Source of the DNA: ZC4RG25 sp041687075
Lineage (GTDB): Bacteria; Pseudomonadota; Alphaproteobacteria; Rhizobiales; Hyphomicrobiaceae
Length of the DNA: 18,612 nt
NCBI GenBank assembly: GCA_041687075.1
Contig: JAWLCO010000079.1
Span: 1 to 18,612, forward strand
Direction of reading: 5' to 3'
In this document: positions 1-7,141 of the stretch, one piece after another
Layout: every line of letters begins with the position of its first letter
Numbering within the stretch: position 1 is the first letter of the stretch
Program-made: the position numbers and the translations under genes
The notes under the pieces: generated by a model
The model's input: the letters and a program-made list of their open reading frames with translations, nothing else
Databases searched by the model: none
Told to the model about the DNA's origin: nothing

Positions 1-149
1 CCCCACCCGTCATCCCGCGCGCGGTGCAGCGCTTGCGGTGCACCGCAGGCACGGGATCTTGCGTGATGGAAGCCGTTGCGCTTGTGGCAAGATCCCGGAT
101 CAGCGCCGCATCATTCCATGCTGCGGCGCATCCGGGATGACGGGTGGGG
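1..149. repeat. Palindromic intergenic repeat, copy 1
   Basis: The two ends form a perfect 17-bp inverted repeat (1-17 against 133-149) with outer core CCCGTCATCCCG / CGGGATGACGGG. Inside are three further stems: GCGGTGCA (22-29) with TGCACCGC (40-47); CGGGATCTTGC (52-62) with GCAAGATCCCG (87-97); GCGCCGCA (103-110) with TGCGGCGC (122-129). The core 6-144 matches 300-438 at 132 of 139 positions with no gap. It encodes nothing recognisable and has no transposase, so it resembles a non-autonomous palindromic element of the kind scattered in alphaproteobacterial genomes. The left boundary may lie outside the window. Confidence 0.8.
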
Positions 150-298
150 GAGACGGCAGTCGAGTGCTCCCCCTTACCCCTCTCCTTCGCGGCAACCGGT
201 TGGGGGTGTGCTTGCGCAGACGTCTGGTCTTTCACCCCACCCCACTTGCGCGGCGATCCCTCACGCTTCAGGTCAATACGCGCACCCTCCCCACTCCC
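150..298. other. Spacer between the two palindromic repeats, no gene seen
   Basis: This 149-bp stretch separates the two repeat copies. It is C-rich on the plus strand, with runs such as CCCCCTTACCCCTCTCC and CACCCCACCCCAC. I see no start codon with a Shine-Dalgarno sequence, no protein similarity and no promoter. It may be remains of another intergenic repeat. Confidence 0.4.
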
Positions 299-439
299 AC
301 CCGTCATCCCGCGCGCGGTGCAGCGCTTGCGGTGCACCGCAGACACGGGGTCTTGCGTGATGGAAGCCGCGGCGCTTGCGGCAAGATCCCGGATCAGCGC
401 CGCATCATTCCGTGCTCCGGCGCATCCGGGATGACGGGT
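299..439. repeat. Palindromic intergenic repeat, copy 2
   Basis: This is the second copy, in the same orientation and 294 bp downstream of the first. The end inverted repeat is 13 bp here (299-311 against 427-439). Seven substitutions separate the copies. One of them (A to G in the CGGGATCTTGC arm) still allows a G-U pair in RNA, while the G to C change near the third stem breaks a pair. The copy begins 27 bp past the stop codon of the DppC-like gene, so when transcribed from the minus strand its hairpins could form the 3' end of that operon's mRNA. Confidence 0.8.
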
Positions 440-465
440 AGCTGGCCTCAATCGTGCCGTGACCC

Positions 466-1425
466 TCATTTCAGCCTCGGATTCAGAGCGTCTCGCAGCC
501 AATCGCCAAGGAGATTTATGGCCAGGGCGAGGATGATGAGGGCCATCGAGGGGAAGAACAGGATCCACCATTCGCCTGAGAACAGGAACTGCTGACCGAC
601 GCGGATCAGGGTGCCGAGTGACGGCTGGGTCGGGGGGACGCCGACGCCGAGGAAGGACAGCGTCGCCTCCTCGATGATCGCCAGTGCGAGATTGATGGTG
701 GCGATCACCAGCACCGGGCCCACCACGTTCGGCAGCACGTGCTCGTGCATGATGGCGAACGGCCGCCGGCCCATGACGCGGGCGGCCTGGACGTATTCCT
801 TGCCCTTCTCAACCATGGTCGAGCCGCGCACGGTACGCGCATACTGCGCCCAGTGCGACAGGCCGATGGCAACGATCAGCACGGCCACCGCCATCTCCTC
901 GTGCTGCGACGGCGGGATGAGGCCGCGGCCGACACCAAAGACCAGCAGTGCGATCAGGATGGCGGGAAAGGAGAGCTGCACATCGGCGATGCGCATGATC
1001 ACCGCGTCCGTACGCCCGCCGACGAAGCCCGCGATAAGCCCCAAAGTCACGCCCAGCACCATCGAGAAGCCGACCGATGCGAACCCCACGAGCAGTGAGA
1101 CCTGGCTGCCGTAGAGGATCGCGGACAGAAGATCCCGGCCCTGACCGTCGGTTCCGAAAACGTGCAGCACGCCGGAACCGGGGCTGCGCTCCATCGGCTC
1201 GAGGAACCCATCCTCCAGCCGAATCGCTCCGGGGTCGAACGCATCCTGGGGAGCGACCCACGGCGCCAGCACCGCCGACAGGATGATGAGCACTGTCGTG
1301 AAGCTGGCGACGATCGCAACGGGCGAATGCCGGAAGCTCCAGGCGAGATCCGAATCCCAGCCACGGCGCAGAGCCGAGCGCAAGCTTTCCGATCGCCTCG
1401 CGGGCAGCCGCCGGAGCTTCTGCAC
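466..1425 (-). CDS. Peptide-type ABC transporter permease (DppC/OppC family)
   Basis: This 319-residue inner-membrane permease is one of two membrane subunits of a peptide/nickel/opine-type ABC importer (BPD_transp_1 fold). It has a short basic cytoplasmic N-terminus, a first membrane helix at about residues 35-58, then a periplasmic stretch containing VFGTDGQGRDLLS, which is typical of DppC. The EAA-type loop that contacts the ATPase reads EYVQAARVMGRRPFAIMHEHVLPN. The ending EEATLSFLGVGVPP...NPRLK is also characteristic of the family. The start is GTG at 1425, supported by AAGGAGGG (complement of 1429-1436) five bases upstream; that Shine-Dalgarno overlaps the stop codon of the upstream permease gene, only 9 bp away, so the two are co-translated. 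Family assignment is secure. The substrate is not deducible. Confidence 0.92.
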   Translation of the reverse strand: MQKLRRLPARRSESLRSALRRGWDSDLAWSFRHSPVAIVASFTTVLIILSAVLAPWVAPQDAFDPGAIRLEDGFLEPMERSPGSGVLHVFGTDGQGRDLLSAILYGSQVSLLVGFASVGFSMVLGVTLGLIAGFVGGRTDAVIMRIADVQLSFPAILIALLVFGVGRGLIPPSQHEEMAVAVLIVAIGLSHWAQYARTVRGSTMVEKGKEYVQAARVMGRRPFAIMHEHVLPNVVGPVLVIATINLALAIIEEATLSFLGVGVPPTQPSLGTLIRVGQQFLFSGEWWILFFPSMALIILALAINLLGDWLRDALNPRLK

Positions 1426-1434
1426 GAACCCTCC

Positions 1435-2418
1435 TTATCTCGTGGCCAGAGCCCGGCTGGATCTCAACCGCGGGTCGAGCGCGAAGTACAAGAGGTCAAC
1501 GATAAGATTGACCACCACGAACACGAGCGCAACGAAAAGCAGGTAGGTCGCCATGACCGGGATGTCGACGAACTGCACCGCCTGCACGAAGAGCGCCCCG
1601 AGCCCCGGCCACTGGAAAACGCTCTCCGTCACGATGGCGAAGGCAATCACCGACCCGAATTGCAGCCCCGCGATGGTCACTACCGGAATGAGCGTATTGC
1701 GCAGTGCGTGCTTGAAGTGGATGCGATGCTCAGGCAGGCCGCGGGCGCGGGCGAACTTGACGTAATCCGTCCTCAACGTTTCCAGCATCTGGGCGCGCAC
1801 CAGACGCATGATGAGCGTGAGCTGATAAAACCCCAGCGTCACCACAGGCATGATGAGCGAGGCGCGGCCCGACGGGGTCAGCAGCCCCGTCGTCCACCAG
1901 CCGATCTTCACCGTCTCACCGCGGCCGAACGAGGGCAGCCACCGGAGCTCGACGGCGAACAGATAGATCAGCCCGATGCCGATGAGAAACGTCGGCAGGC
2001 TGACGCCGACCAGCGACGTCGTCATGATGAAATGCGCCAGCCAGCCGTCTCGCCGGATGGCGGTGTAAACCCCTAGAGCAATGCCAGCCAAGGTGGCGAA
2101 CAGCGCCGATAGCGCCGCCAGCTCCACGGTGGCCGGCAGCCGTTCGACAATGAGATCGGAAACCTTGCGGCCATGGCGATAGGAGATGCCGAACTCACCT
2201 TGCGCCACATCGCGCACGAAGCGGCCGAACTGAACGATGAACGGATCATTGAGGCCGAGCCGCTCGGCCAGCTCGCGGCGATCCGCCTGGCTCGCCTCCT
2301 GCCCGACCATATTGGCGACGGGATCGCCCACGAAACGGAACATGGAGAAGGCGATCAGACCGACCGACAGAAGCACCAGGATGGCCTGAGCGAAGCTTCT
2401 GAGGGCGTAGGCGACCAT
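1435..2418 (-). CDS. Peptide-type ABC transporter permease (DppB/OppB family)
   Basis: This 327-residue permease is the partner of the DppC-like gene just downstream. The N-terminus contains the DppB signature: a first membrane helix followed by FRFVGDPVANMVGQEAS and RLGLNDPFIVQFGRFV. The EAA-type cytoplasmic loop is DYVKFARARGLPEHRIHFKHALRN, followed by TLIPVVTIAGLQFGSVIAFAIVTE. The C-terminus LLYFALDPRLR is usual for the family. The ATG start at 2418 has only a weak Shine-Dalgarno (GGGCAG). A strong hairpin lies 19 bp upstream, between this gene and the binding-protein gene, which fits lower expression of the permeases than of the binding protein. Length is normal. Confidence 0.92.
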   Translation of the reverse strand: MVAYALRSFAQAILVLLSVGLIAFSMFRFVGDPVANMVGQEASQADRRELAERLGLNDPFIVQFGRFVRDVAQGEFGISYRHGRKVSDLIVERLPATVELAALSALFATLAGIALGVYTAIRRDGWLAHFIMTTSLVGVSLPTFLIGIGLIYLFAVELRWLPSFGRGETVKIGWWTTGLLTPSGRASLIMPVVTLGFYQLTLIMRLVRAQMLETLRTDYVKFARARGLPEHRIHFKHALRNTLIPVVTIAGLQFGSVIAFAIVTESVFQWPGLGALFVQAVQFVDIPVMATYLLFVALVFVVVNLIVDLLYFALDPRLRSSRALATR

Positions 2419-2436
2419 TGCTGCCCGAGTGGCGAT

Positions 2437-2463
2437 CGGAGCCGGCAGAAGCTGCCGGCTCCG
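2437..2463 (-). promoter_or_regulatory. Intercistronic hairpin between binding protein and permease genes
   Basis: CGGAGCCGGCAG (2437-2448) pairs perfectly with CTGCCGGCTCCG (2452-2463) around the loop AAG. The hairpin starts 9 bp past the binding-protein stop codon. There is no T-run on its minus-strand 3' side, so it is unlikely to be a full intrinsic terminator. Stem-loops at this place in binding-protein-dependent transporter operons commonly stabilise the upstream mRNA segment or cause partial termination; that role is inferred here. Confidence 0.6.
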
Positions 2464-2472
2464 GACAAGTGA

Positions 2473-4071
2473 TCATTCGTCTTTCGACGGCTTTATCTTC
2501 ACGAACTTCAGCTTCGGCTGGTTCGAGATATCGACCGGAATCTCGAGATCCGGCTTCATCGCATAGGCCAGCGTCTGGATGTGGATCGGGATATAGATCG
2601 TCTCGTCCTGCAGGATCTTCCACATCTCTGCGATGATCTCGTTGCGCTTGTTGAGGTCCGTTTCCTCCGTCAGGCTGGCGGTCATCTCGTCGATCTTGGG
2701 ATTGGAATAGCGCGTACCGTTCCAGCCGCCCTCCTTATCGGTCTTGGTATGGTAGAGGTACGTGAAGATGTAGTGGCTGTCGAACGTCGGCACGCCCCAG
2801 CCGAGCAGGTAGAAGTCGGCCTCGTTCTTCTGGAGGGTCGGGAAGTGGAGGGACTTCGATTGCGAGACGAGGTTCGCCTCGATCCCGATCTGCGCAAGCT
2901 GGCCGACCACGGCCTGGCAGATGGCCTCGTCGTTGACGTAGCGGTCGTTGGGGCAGTGCAGAGTGACTGAGAAGCCATCCGCATAGCCGGCCTCTGCCAT
3001 CAGCGCCTTGGCCTTCTCGATGTCGTTCGGGGGAATGACATCGATCTCTTTCGTGTAGCCGTTGACCCCTGGCGGAGCGATGATGCCGGTCGGGATCGAC
3101 TGACCGCGCATCACCACGCGCTGAATGGCCTGCCGGTTGATCGCCATGTTGATGGCGTGCCGCACACCCTTCTCGGCAAACGGGTTCTTGCCCTCGATGT
3201 TCGACGTCTCGAGCTCCGGATCGCCGACGTTCATGCCGAGGAAGATGGCACGGTTCTCCGGGCCGACGACCACGCGCAGGTTCTGGTCACTCTGCAACCG
3301 CTCGATATCCTGCACCGGCACGTCCTGCACGAAGTCGACCTCGCCCGACAGCAGGGCCGCAATGCGCGTCGCGTCGGATTTGATCGGCACGTAGACGAGC
3401 TCGGTGATCTCGAGCGGCACCTGGCTCTTACCCCAGTAGTTCTCGTTCCGCTTCATCACCGTCTTCACGTCCGGCTCGCGGCTGACGAGCACGAACGGCC
3501 CGGTGCCATTGGCGTGGCGGACGGCGTAGTTCTCCTCCTTGTTCTTGAAGTCCTGCACCTTCGTGGCGTTGTGCTTCTCGGCCCACGCCTTGCTCATGAT
3601 GAACAGATCGGTGAGATTGGCCGGGAGCAGCGGGTTCGGCCCCTTGGTCTTGATCTGCAGGGTGTAGTCGTCGACGCGGATCAGCTCCTCTATGGAGGAC
3701 AGCAGCGACTTCATATCGGAGGTCGGCTGCAGGGCGCGCTGGTACGAGAAGATGACGTCATCGACCGTGAACGGCGTGCCGTCGTGAAATTTCACACCGC
3801 GCCGCAGCTTGAATTCCCAGACGGTGGGATCGGAGGTGATCTCCCAGGATTCCGCGAGCGCCGGCAGCGGCTTGCCCTGATTATCGCGAATGATCAGTGG
3901 CTCATAAATGTGGTGCGCCAGCGCGTGAGTCGGCCCCTCGTTCTGGGCGTGCGGATCGAGGGTGAGGGAGTCGCCGGATCGTGCCCATTTCACCGTTCGC
4001 GCATCGGCAGCACCGGCCAGCAAGGAGACTGCGAGCAGAGTGGATACGAGAAGTTTGGCACCCGTCAACAT
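2473..4071 (-). CDS. Periplasmic peptide-type solute-binding protein (SBP_bac_5 family)
   Basis: This is the extracytoplasmic binding subunit of the dpp-like importer, about 532 residues, the usual size for family 5. A Sec signal peptide covers roughly residues 1-24 (basic start, hydrophobic core, AADA end), and no lipobox cysteine is seen, so it is probably a free periplasmic protein. Family landmarks are DSLTLDPHAQNEGP near the mature N-terminus, then HHIYEPLI, FKLRRGVKFHDGTPFTVDDVIFS and NGTGPFVL, with KNPFAEKGVRHAINMAINR and ILQDETIYIPI later. An in-frame upstream extension reaches 4152, but ATG at 4071 is preferred because it is followed directly by the signal peptide and preceded by GGAGGGAAGGG. 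Ligand is unknown: peptide, opine or nickel chelate are all possible. It is the first gene of its operon. Confidence 0.92.
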   Translation of the reverse strand: MLTGAKLLVSTLLAVSLLAGAADARTVKWARSGDSLTLDPHAQNEGPTHALAHHIYEPLIIRDNQGKPLPALAESWEITSDPTVWEFKLRRGVKFHDGTPFTVDDVIFSYQRALQPTSDMKSLLSSIEELIRVDDYTLQIKTKGPNPLLPANLTDLFIMSKAWAEKHNATKVQDFKNKEENYAVRHANGTGPFVLVSREPDVKTVMKRNENYWGKSQVPLEITELVYVPIKSDATRIAALLSGEVDFVQDVPVQDIERLQSDQNLRVVVGPENRAIFLGMNVGDPELETSNIEGKNPFAEKGVRHAINMAINRQAIQRVVMRGQSIPTGIIAPPGVNGYTKEIDVIPPNDIEKAKALMAEAGYADGFSVTLHCPNDRYVNDEAICQAVVGQLAQIGIEANLVSQSKSLHFPTLQKNEADFYLLGWGVPTFDSHYIFTYLYHTKTDKEGGWNGTRYSNPKIDEMTASLTEETDLNKRNEIIAEMWKILQDETIYIPIHIQTLAYAMKPDLEIPVDISNQPKLKFVKIKPSKDE

Positions 4072-4072
4072 A

Positions 4073-4083
4073 CCCTTCCCTCC
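4073..4083 (-). promoter_or_regulatory. Strong ribosome binding site fixing the binding-protein start
   Basis: On the minus strand the sequence GGAGGGAAGGG lies directly upstream of ATG 4071. It decides the start against the in-frame codons further upstream, which would put 27 residues with no signal-peptide character in front of the signal peptide. Confidence 0.7.
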
Positions 4084-4254
4084 TCCATGAAACGTGCGAT
4101 GATCGGCCGGGGTCAGGATCATAACCGCCATGCCGCTCCATGTCATCGGCAAGGGCCATCACGTCCTCGCATTCTTGAAGAGGGAAGGGCACGCCGCGGT
4201 TGCTTCTTTTTGCTGCAGCCGTTAGCAGGGCCTTTCCATCCTGACGCGCCGCTG
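4084..4254. other. Divergent intergenic region, binding protein / groES
   Basis: This is non-coding DNA upstream of the minus-strand importer operon and the plus-strand groESL operon. The importer promoter must lie here or overlap the groES promoter, but I could not pick out a convincing -35/-10 pair on the minus strand. No RNA gene or repeat is seen. Open frames crossing it on either strand are continuations of antisense frames and have no ribosome binding site. Confidence 0.4.
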
Positions 4255-4283
4255 TTGACATCGCCAGCGCGCAACCTTATCAA
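4255..4283 (+). promoter_or_regulatory. Probable groESL promoter
   Basis: A consensus -35 box TTGACA (4255-4260) is followed 17 bp later by TATCAA (4278-4283) as -10. The -10 context CCTTATC also partly resembles heat-shock sigma (RpoH-type) -10 boxes of alphaproteobacteria, so the promoter could be read by either sigma factor. It ends 8 bp before the CIRCE operator, so a transcript start would fall on or next to that operator. Confidence 0.6.
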
Positions 4284-4291
4284 GCCCTCTG

Positions 4292-4318
4292 TTAGCACTC
4301 AGCCAAAGCGAGTGCCAA
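4292..4318 (+). promoter_or_regulatory. CIRCE operator (HrcA repressor site)
   Basis: The site reads TTAGCACTC (4292-4300), a 9-bp spacer, then GAGTGCCAA (4310-4318). This is the CIRCE element TTAGCACTC-N9-GAGTGCTAA with one mismatch in the right arm. CIRCE is the binding site of HrcA, which represses chaperonin operons and is itself folded by GroEL, giving feedback control. Its position between promoter and groES is the standard one. The hrcA gene is not in the window. Confidence 0.92.
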
Positions 4319-4372
4319 CTTGCTTCCAAAAACTCTAAAGTTCACACATCCCAATCGCGGGAGCGCTGAAAC

Positions 4373-4663
4373 ATGAAATTTCGTCCCCTCCACGACCGTG
4401 TCGTCGTGCGCCGTGTCGAGAGCGAAACCAAGTCGGCCGGCGGTATCATCATTCCCGATACGGCAGCCGAGAAGCCCCAGCAGGGCGAGGTGATCGCTGT
4501 CGGTCCGGGCGCGCGTGACGAGTCCGGCAAGGTCGTCGCGCTCGACGTCAAGGTCGGCGACAAGGTGCTGTTCGGCAAGTGGTCCGGCACCGAGGTCAAG
4601 ATCGATGGGCAGGAGCTGCTCATCATGAAGGAAAGCGACATCATGGGGGTTCTGGATCGCTGA
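4373..4663 (+). CDS. groES: Co-chaperonin GroES (Hsp10)
   Basis: This 96-residue cytoplasmic co-chaperonin forms the seven-subunit lid on GroEL. The N-terminus MKFRPLHDRVVVRRVE is canonical. The mobile loop that binds GroEL is KSAGGIIIPDTAAEKPQQG (about residues 20-38), followed by the conserved GEVIAVGPG. The region VGDKVLFGKWSGTEVKIDG and ending IMGVLDR are standard, as is the length. Translation starts at the ATG at 4373 with GGGAG about 12 bases upstream. It is the first gene of a two-gene operon with groEL, under the CIRCE-controlled promoter. The stop codon TGA lies in the loop of a perfect 9-bp hairpin. Confidence 0.98.
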   Translation: MKFRPLHDRVVVRRVESETKSAGGIIIPDTAAEKPQQGEVIAVGPGARDESGKVVALDVKVGDKVLFGKWSGTEVKIDGQELLIMKESDIMGVLDR

Positions 4664-4672
4664 GCGATCCAG
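4652..4672 (+). promoter_or_regulatory. Hairpin with the groES stop codon in its loop
   Basis: CTGGATCGC (4652-4660) pairs perfectly with GCGATCCAG (4664-4672), leaving TGA, the groES stop codon, as the three-base loop. No T-run follows, so it is probably an mRNA processing or stability element. In Agrobacterium tumefaciens the groESL transcript is known to be cleaved between the genes after heat shock; a similar role here is an inference. Confidence 0.5.
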
Positions 4673-4752
4673 CGAATAGGGAGTAGCGAATAGAGTTCAT
4701 TCGCAGTTCGCACCACCAATTCCCTATTCGCTACTCGCCATTCGCTATTCGC
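4672..4752. repeat. Inverted arrays of a 7-bp repeat between groES and groEL
   Basis: On the plus strand three heptamers stand in tandem: CGAATAG (4673-4679), GGAGTAG (4680-4686), CGAATAG (4687-4693). After a 30-bp spacer, four heptamers in opposite orientation follow: CTATTCG, CTACTCG, CCATTCG, CTATTCG (4724-4751). The arrays are complementary, so GAGTAGCGAATAG (4681-4693) pairs with CTATTCGCTACTC (4724-4736), and GCGAATAG (4672-4679) can pair with CTATTCGC (4745-4752). It ends 31 bp before groEL, leaving the groEL ribosome binding site free. It looks like a dispersed short-repeat element inserted in the spacer. Confidence 0.75.
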
Positions 4753-4783
4753 ATCCACCCATTCCAACCAGGAGTAGCCACCT

Positions 4784-6418
<1,635 letters not shown>

Positions 6419-6447
6419 GTTAAGGTCTCCCCAGACCTTGGCAGAGA

Positions 6448-6480
6448 GGGCCGCGCCGGACATCCGGTGCGGCCCTTTCG
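6448..6480 (+). terminator. Intrinsic terminator of groESL
   Basis: GGGCCGC (6448-6454) pairs with GCGGCCC (6469-6475), and the stem continues inward through GCCGG/CCGGT with one G-U pair. The 3' side runs into TTTCG. It begins 29 bp after the groEL stop and is the expected rho-independent terminator of the operon. It also separates groEL from the convergent GYD gene. Confidence 0.8.
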
Positions 6481-6575
6481 ATTCTGGTCAATCGTCGTCC
6501 CGAAAGGGCGCGGCTGTGGCAAGATTTGAAGCCGAGGCCGCAGGCGACTACCCCCGCGCACCCGCGAATCGAGGC

Positions 6576-6869
6576 TCAGACCATCTTGGCAAGAACCTGT
6601 TTCATCTCGTCCGAGGAGAACGCGCGCATCGTCTCATTGCTGACATTTCCGAGCGACGTCAGGCTCAAGGTGAACGCGGTGACCGACTCATCATCGGGCG
6701 CCTCGCAGATGACGACGACGTCGCGGGAGCCTAGCGTCCAATAGATTTCCTTGATCGTCACGCTGACTTGCTTGGCCATCTGGATGCCGGCCTCGGCACG
6801 CTCGATGGTACGCTTGATGTCAGTGATACCTTGGTGCGTGAACTTGGAAAGAATGACGAAGTGGGGCAT
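6576..6869 (-). CDS. GYD-domain family protein
   Basis: This small soluble protein of 97 residues starts MPHFVILSKFTHQGITDIK and covers the whole length of the GYD family (about 95-105 residues, alpha+beta, function not established). Matching segments are the N-terminal FVILSKFTHQGITDIKRTIERAE, the central IKEIYWTLGSRDVVVICEAPDDESVTAF, and SLGNVSNETMRAFSSDEMKQVL. The motif giving the family its name is GSRD here rather than GxYD. The frame stays open upstream to 7145, but ATG 6869 is chosen: AGGAG precedes it by 8 bases, family similarity starts there, and the upstream part is unlike any domain. It stands alone, convergent with groEL and downstream of the MBL-hydrolase operon, from which 272 bp separate it. 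Confidence 0.85.
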   Translation of the reverse strand: MPHFVILSKFTHQGITDIKRTIERAEAGIQMAKQVSVTIKEIYWTLGSRDVVVICEAPDDESVTAFTLSLTSLGNVSNETMRAFSSDEMKQVLAKMV

Positions 6870-6876
6870 GGGTGAA

Positions 6877-6883
6877 TCTCCTT
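6877..6883 (-). promoter_or_regulatory. Ribosome binding site fixing the GYD gene start
   Basis: AAGGAGA on the minus strand lies 7 bases before ATG 6869. It argues against any start in the open frame further upstream and gives a product of normal family length. Confidence 0.65.
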
Positions 6884-6962
6884 CGATCACCCCCCAGCCT
6901 GGATTTCCAATCTGCCGCCGACGCGAAGAATGGAAGGCGCCAAGCCCCGCGGACACAGGCAA

Positions 6963-6983
6963 TTGGAACACAGCGCGTTCCAA
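6963..6983. repeat. Short inverted repeat upstream of the GYD gene
   Basis: TTGGAAC (6963-6969) and GTTCCAA (6977-6983) form a perfect 7-bp inverted repeat with a 7-bp spacer, 94 bp upstream of the GYD start. It could be an operator or an RNA hairpin. The GGAAC half-sites resemble the -35 of EcfG-type promoters, but no CGTT box is found at the required distance on either strand. Confidence 0.3.
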
Positions 6984-7106
6984 ATACAGCAGGAAAAGCG
7001 TGGGATCGTCCGCCTCTTGGGACCAATGGTGAATCGGGCAGCCTGTCTTCGCCGGGACTTGGGCCACGGCTTGCCGTCCATACTTGGTCGGAAACGGCGT
7101 TAGCGC

Positions 7107-7125
7107 CCCGGATGCAGTATCCGGG
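7107..7125 (-). terminator. Hairpin after the MBL-hydrolase gene, possible operon end
   Basis: CCCGGAT (7107-7113) and ATCCGGG (7119-7125) pair across a 5-base loop, starting 17 bp beyond the stop codon of the last gene of the six-gene operon. The minus-strand 3' side lacks a T-run, so this is at best a weak or Rho-assisted terminator, or a transcript-end stabiliser. Confidence 0.4.
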
Positions 7126-7141
7126 CCGGCTGCCACACTGG

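Noticed and set aside
1..439. CRISPR array or insertion sequence at the left end
   Set aside because: There are only two repeat copies, each 139 bp and internally palindromic, with no regular spacers, no cas genes and no transposase frame.
38..595. Open frames through the left repeat region
   Set aside because: The translations repeat because the DNA repeats (MHRRHGILRDGSR and a near copy). They consist of palindromic repeat sequence and continue into the dppC-like gene in antisense.
4072..4152. Longer start for the binding protein (27 extra residues)
   Set aside because: The extra residues precede a complete signal peptide, and the strong Shine-Dalgarno sits between them and ATG 4071.
3157..4338. 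A 393-codon plus-strand open frame opposite the binding-protein gene and running into the groES promoter
   Set aside because: It is antisense to a complete binding protein and crosses the CIRCE operator. The composition is that of an antisense frame and it has no homology that I can see.
6963..6983. EcfG-type (general stress response) promoter built on GGAAC
   Set aside because: A GGAAC is present on each strand of the inverted repeat, but no CGTT lies 16-17 bases downstream in either direction.
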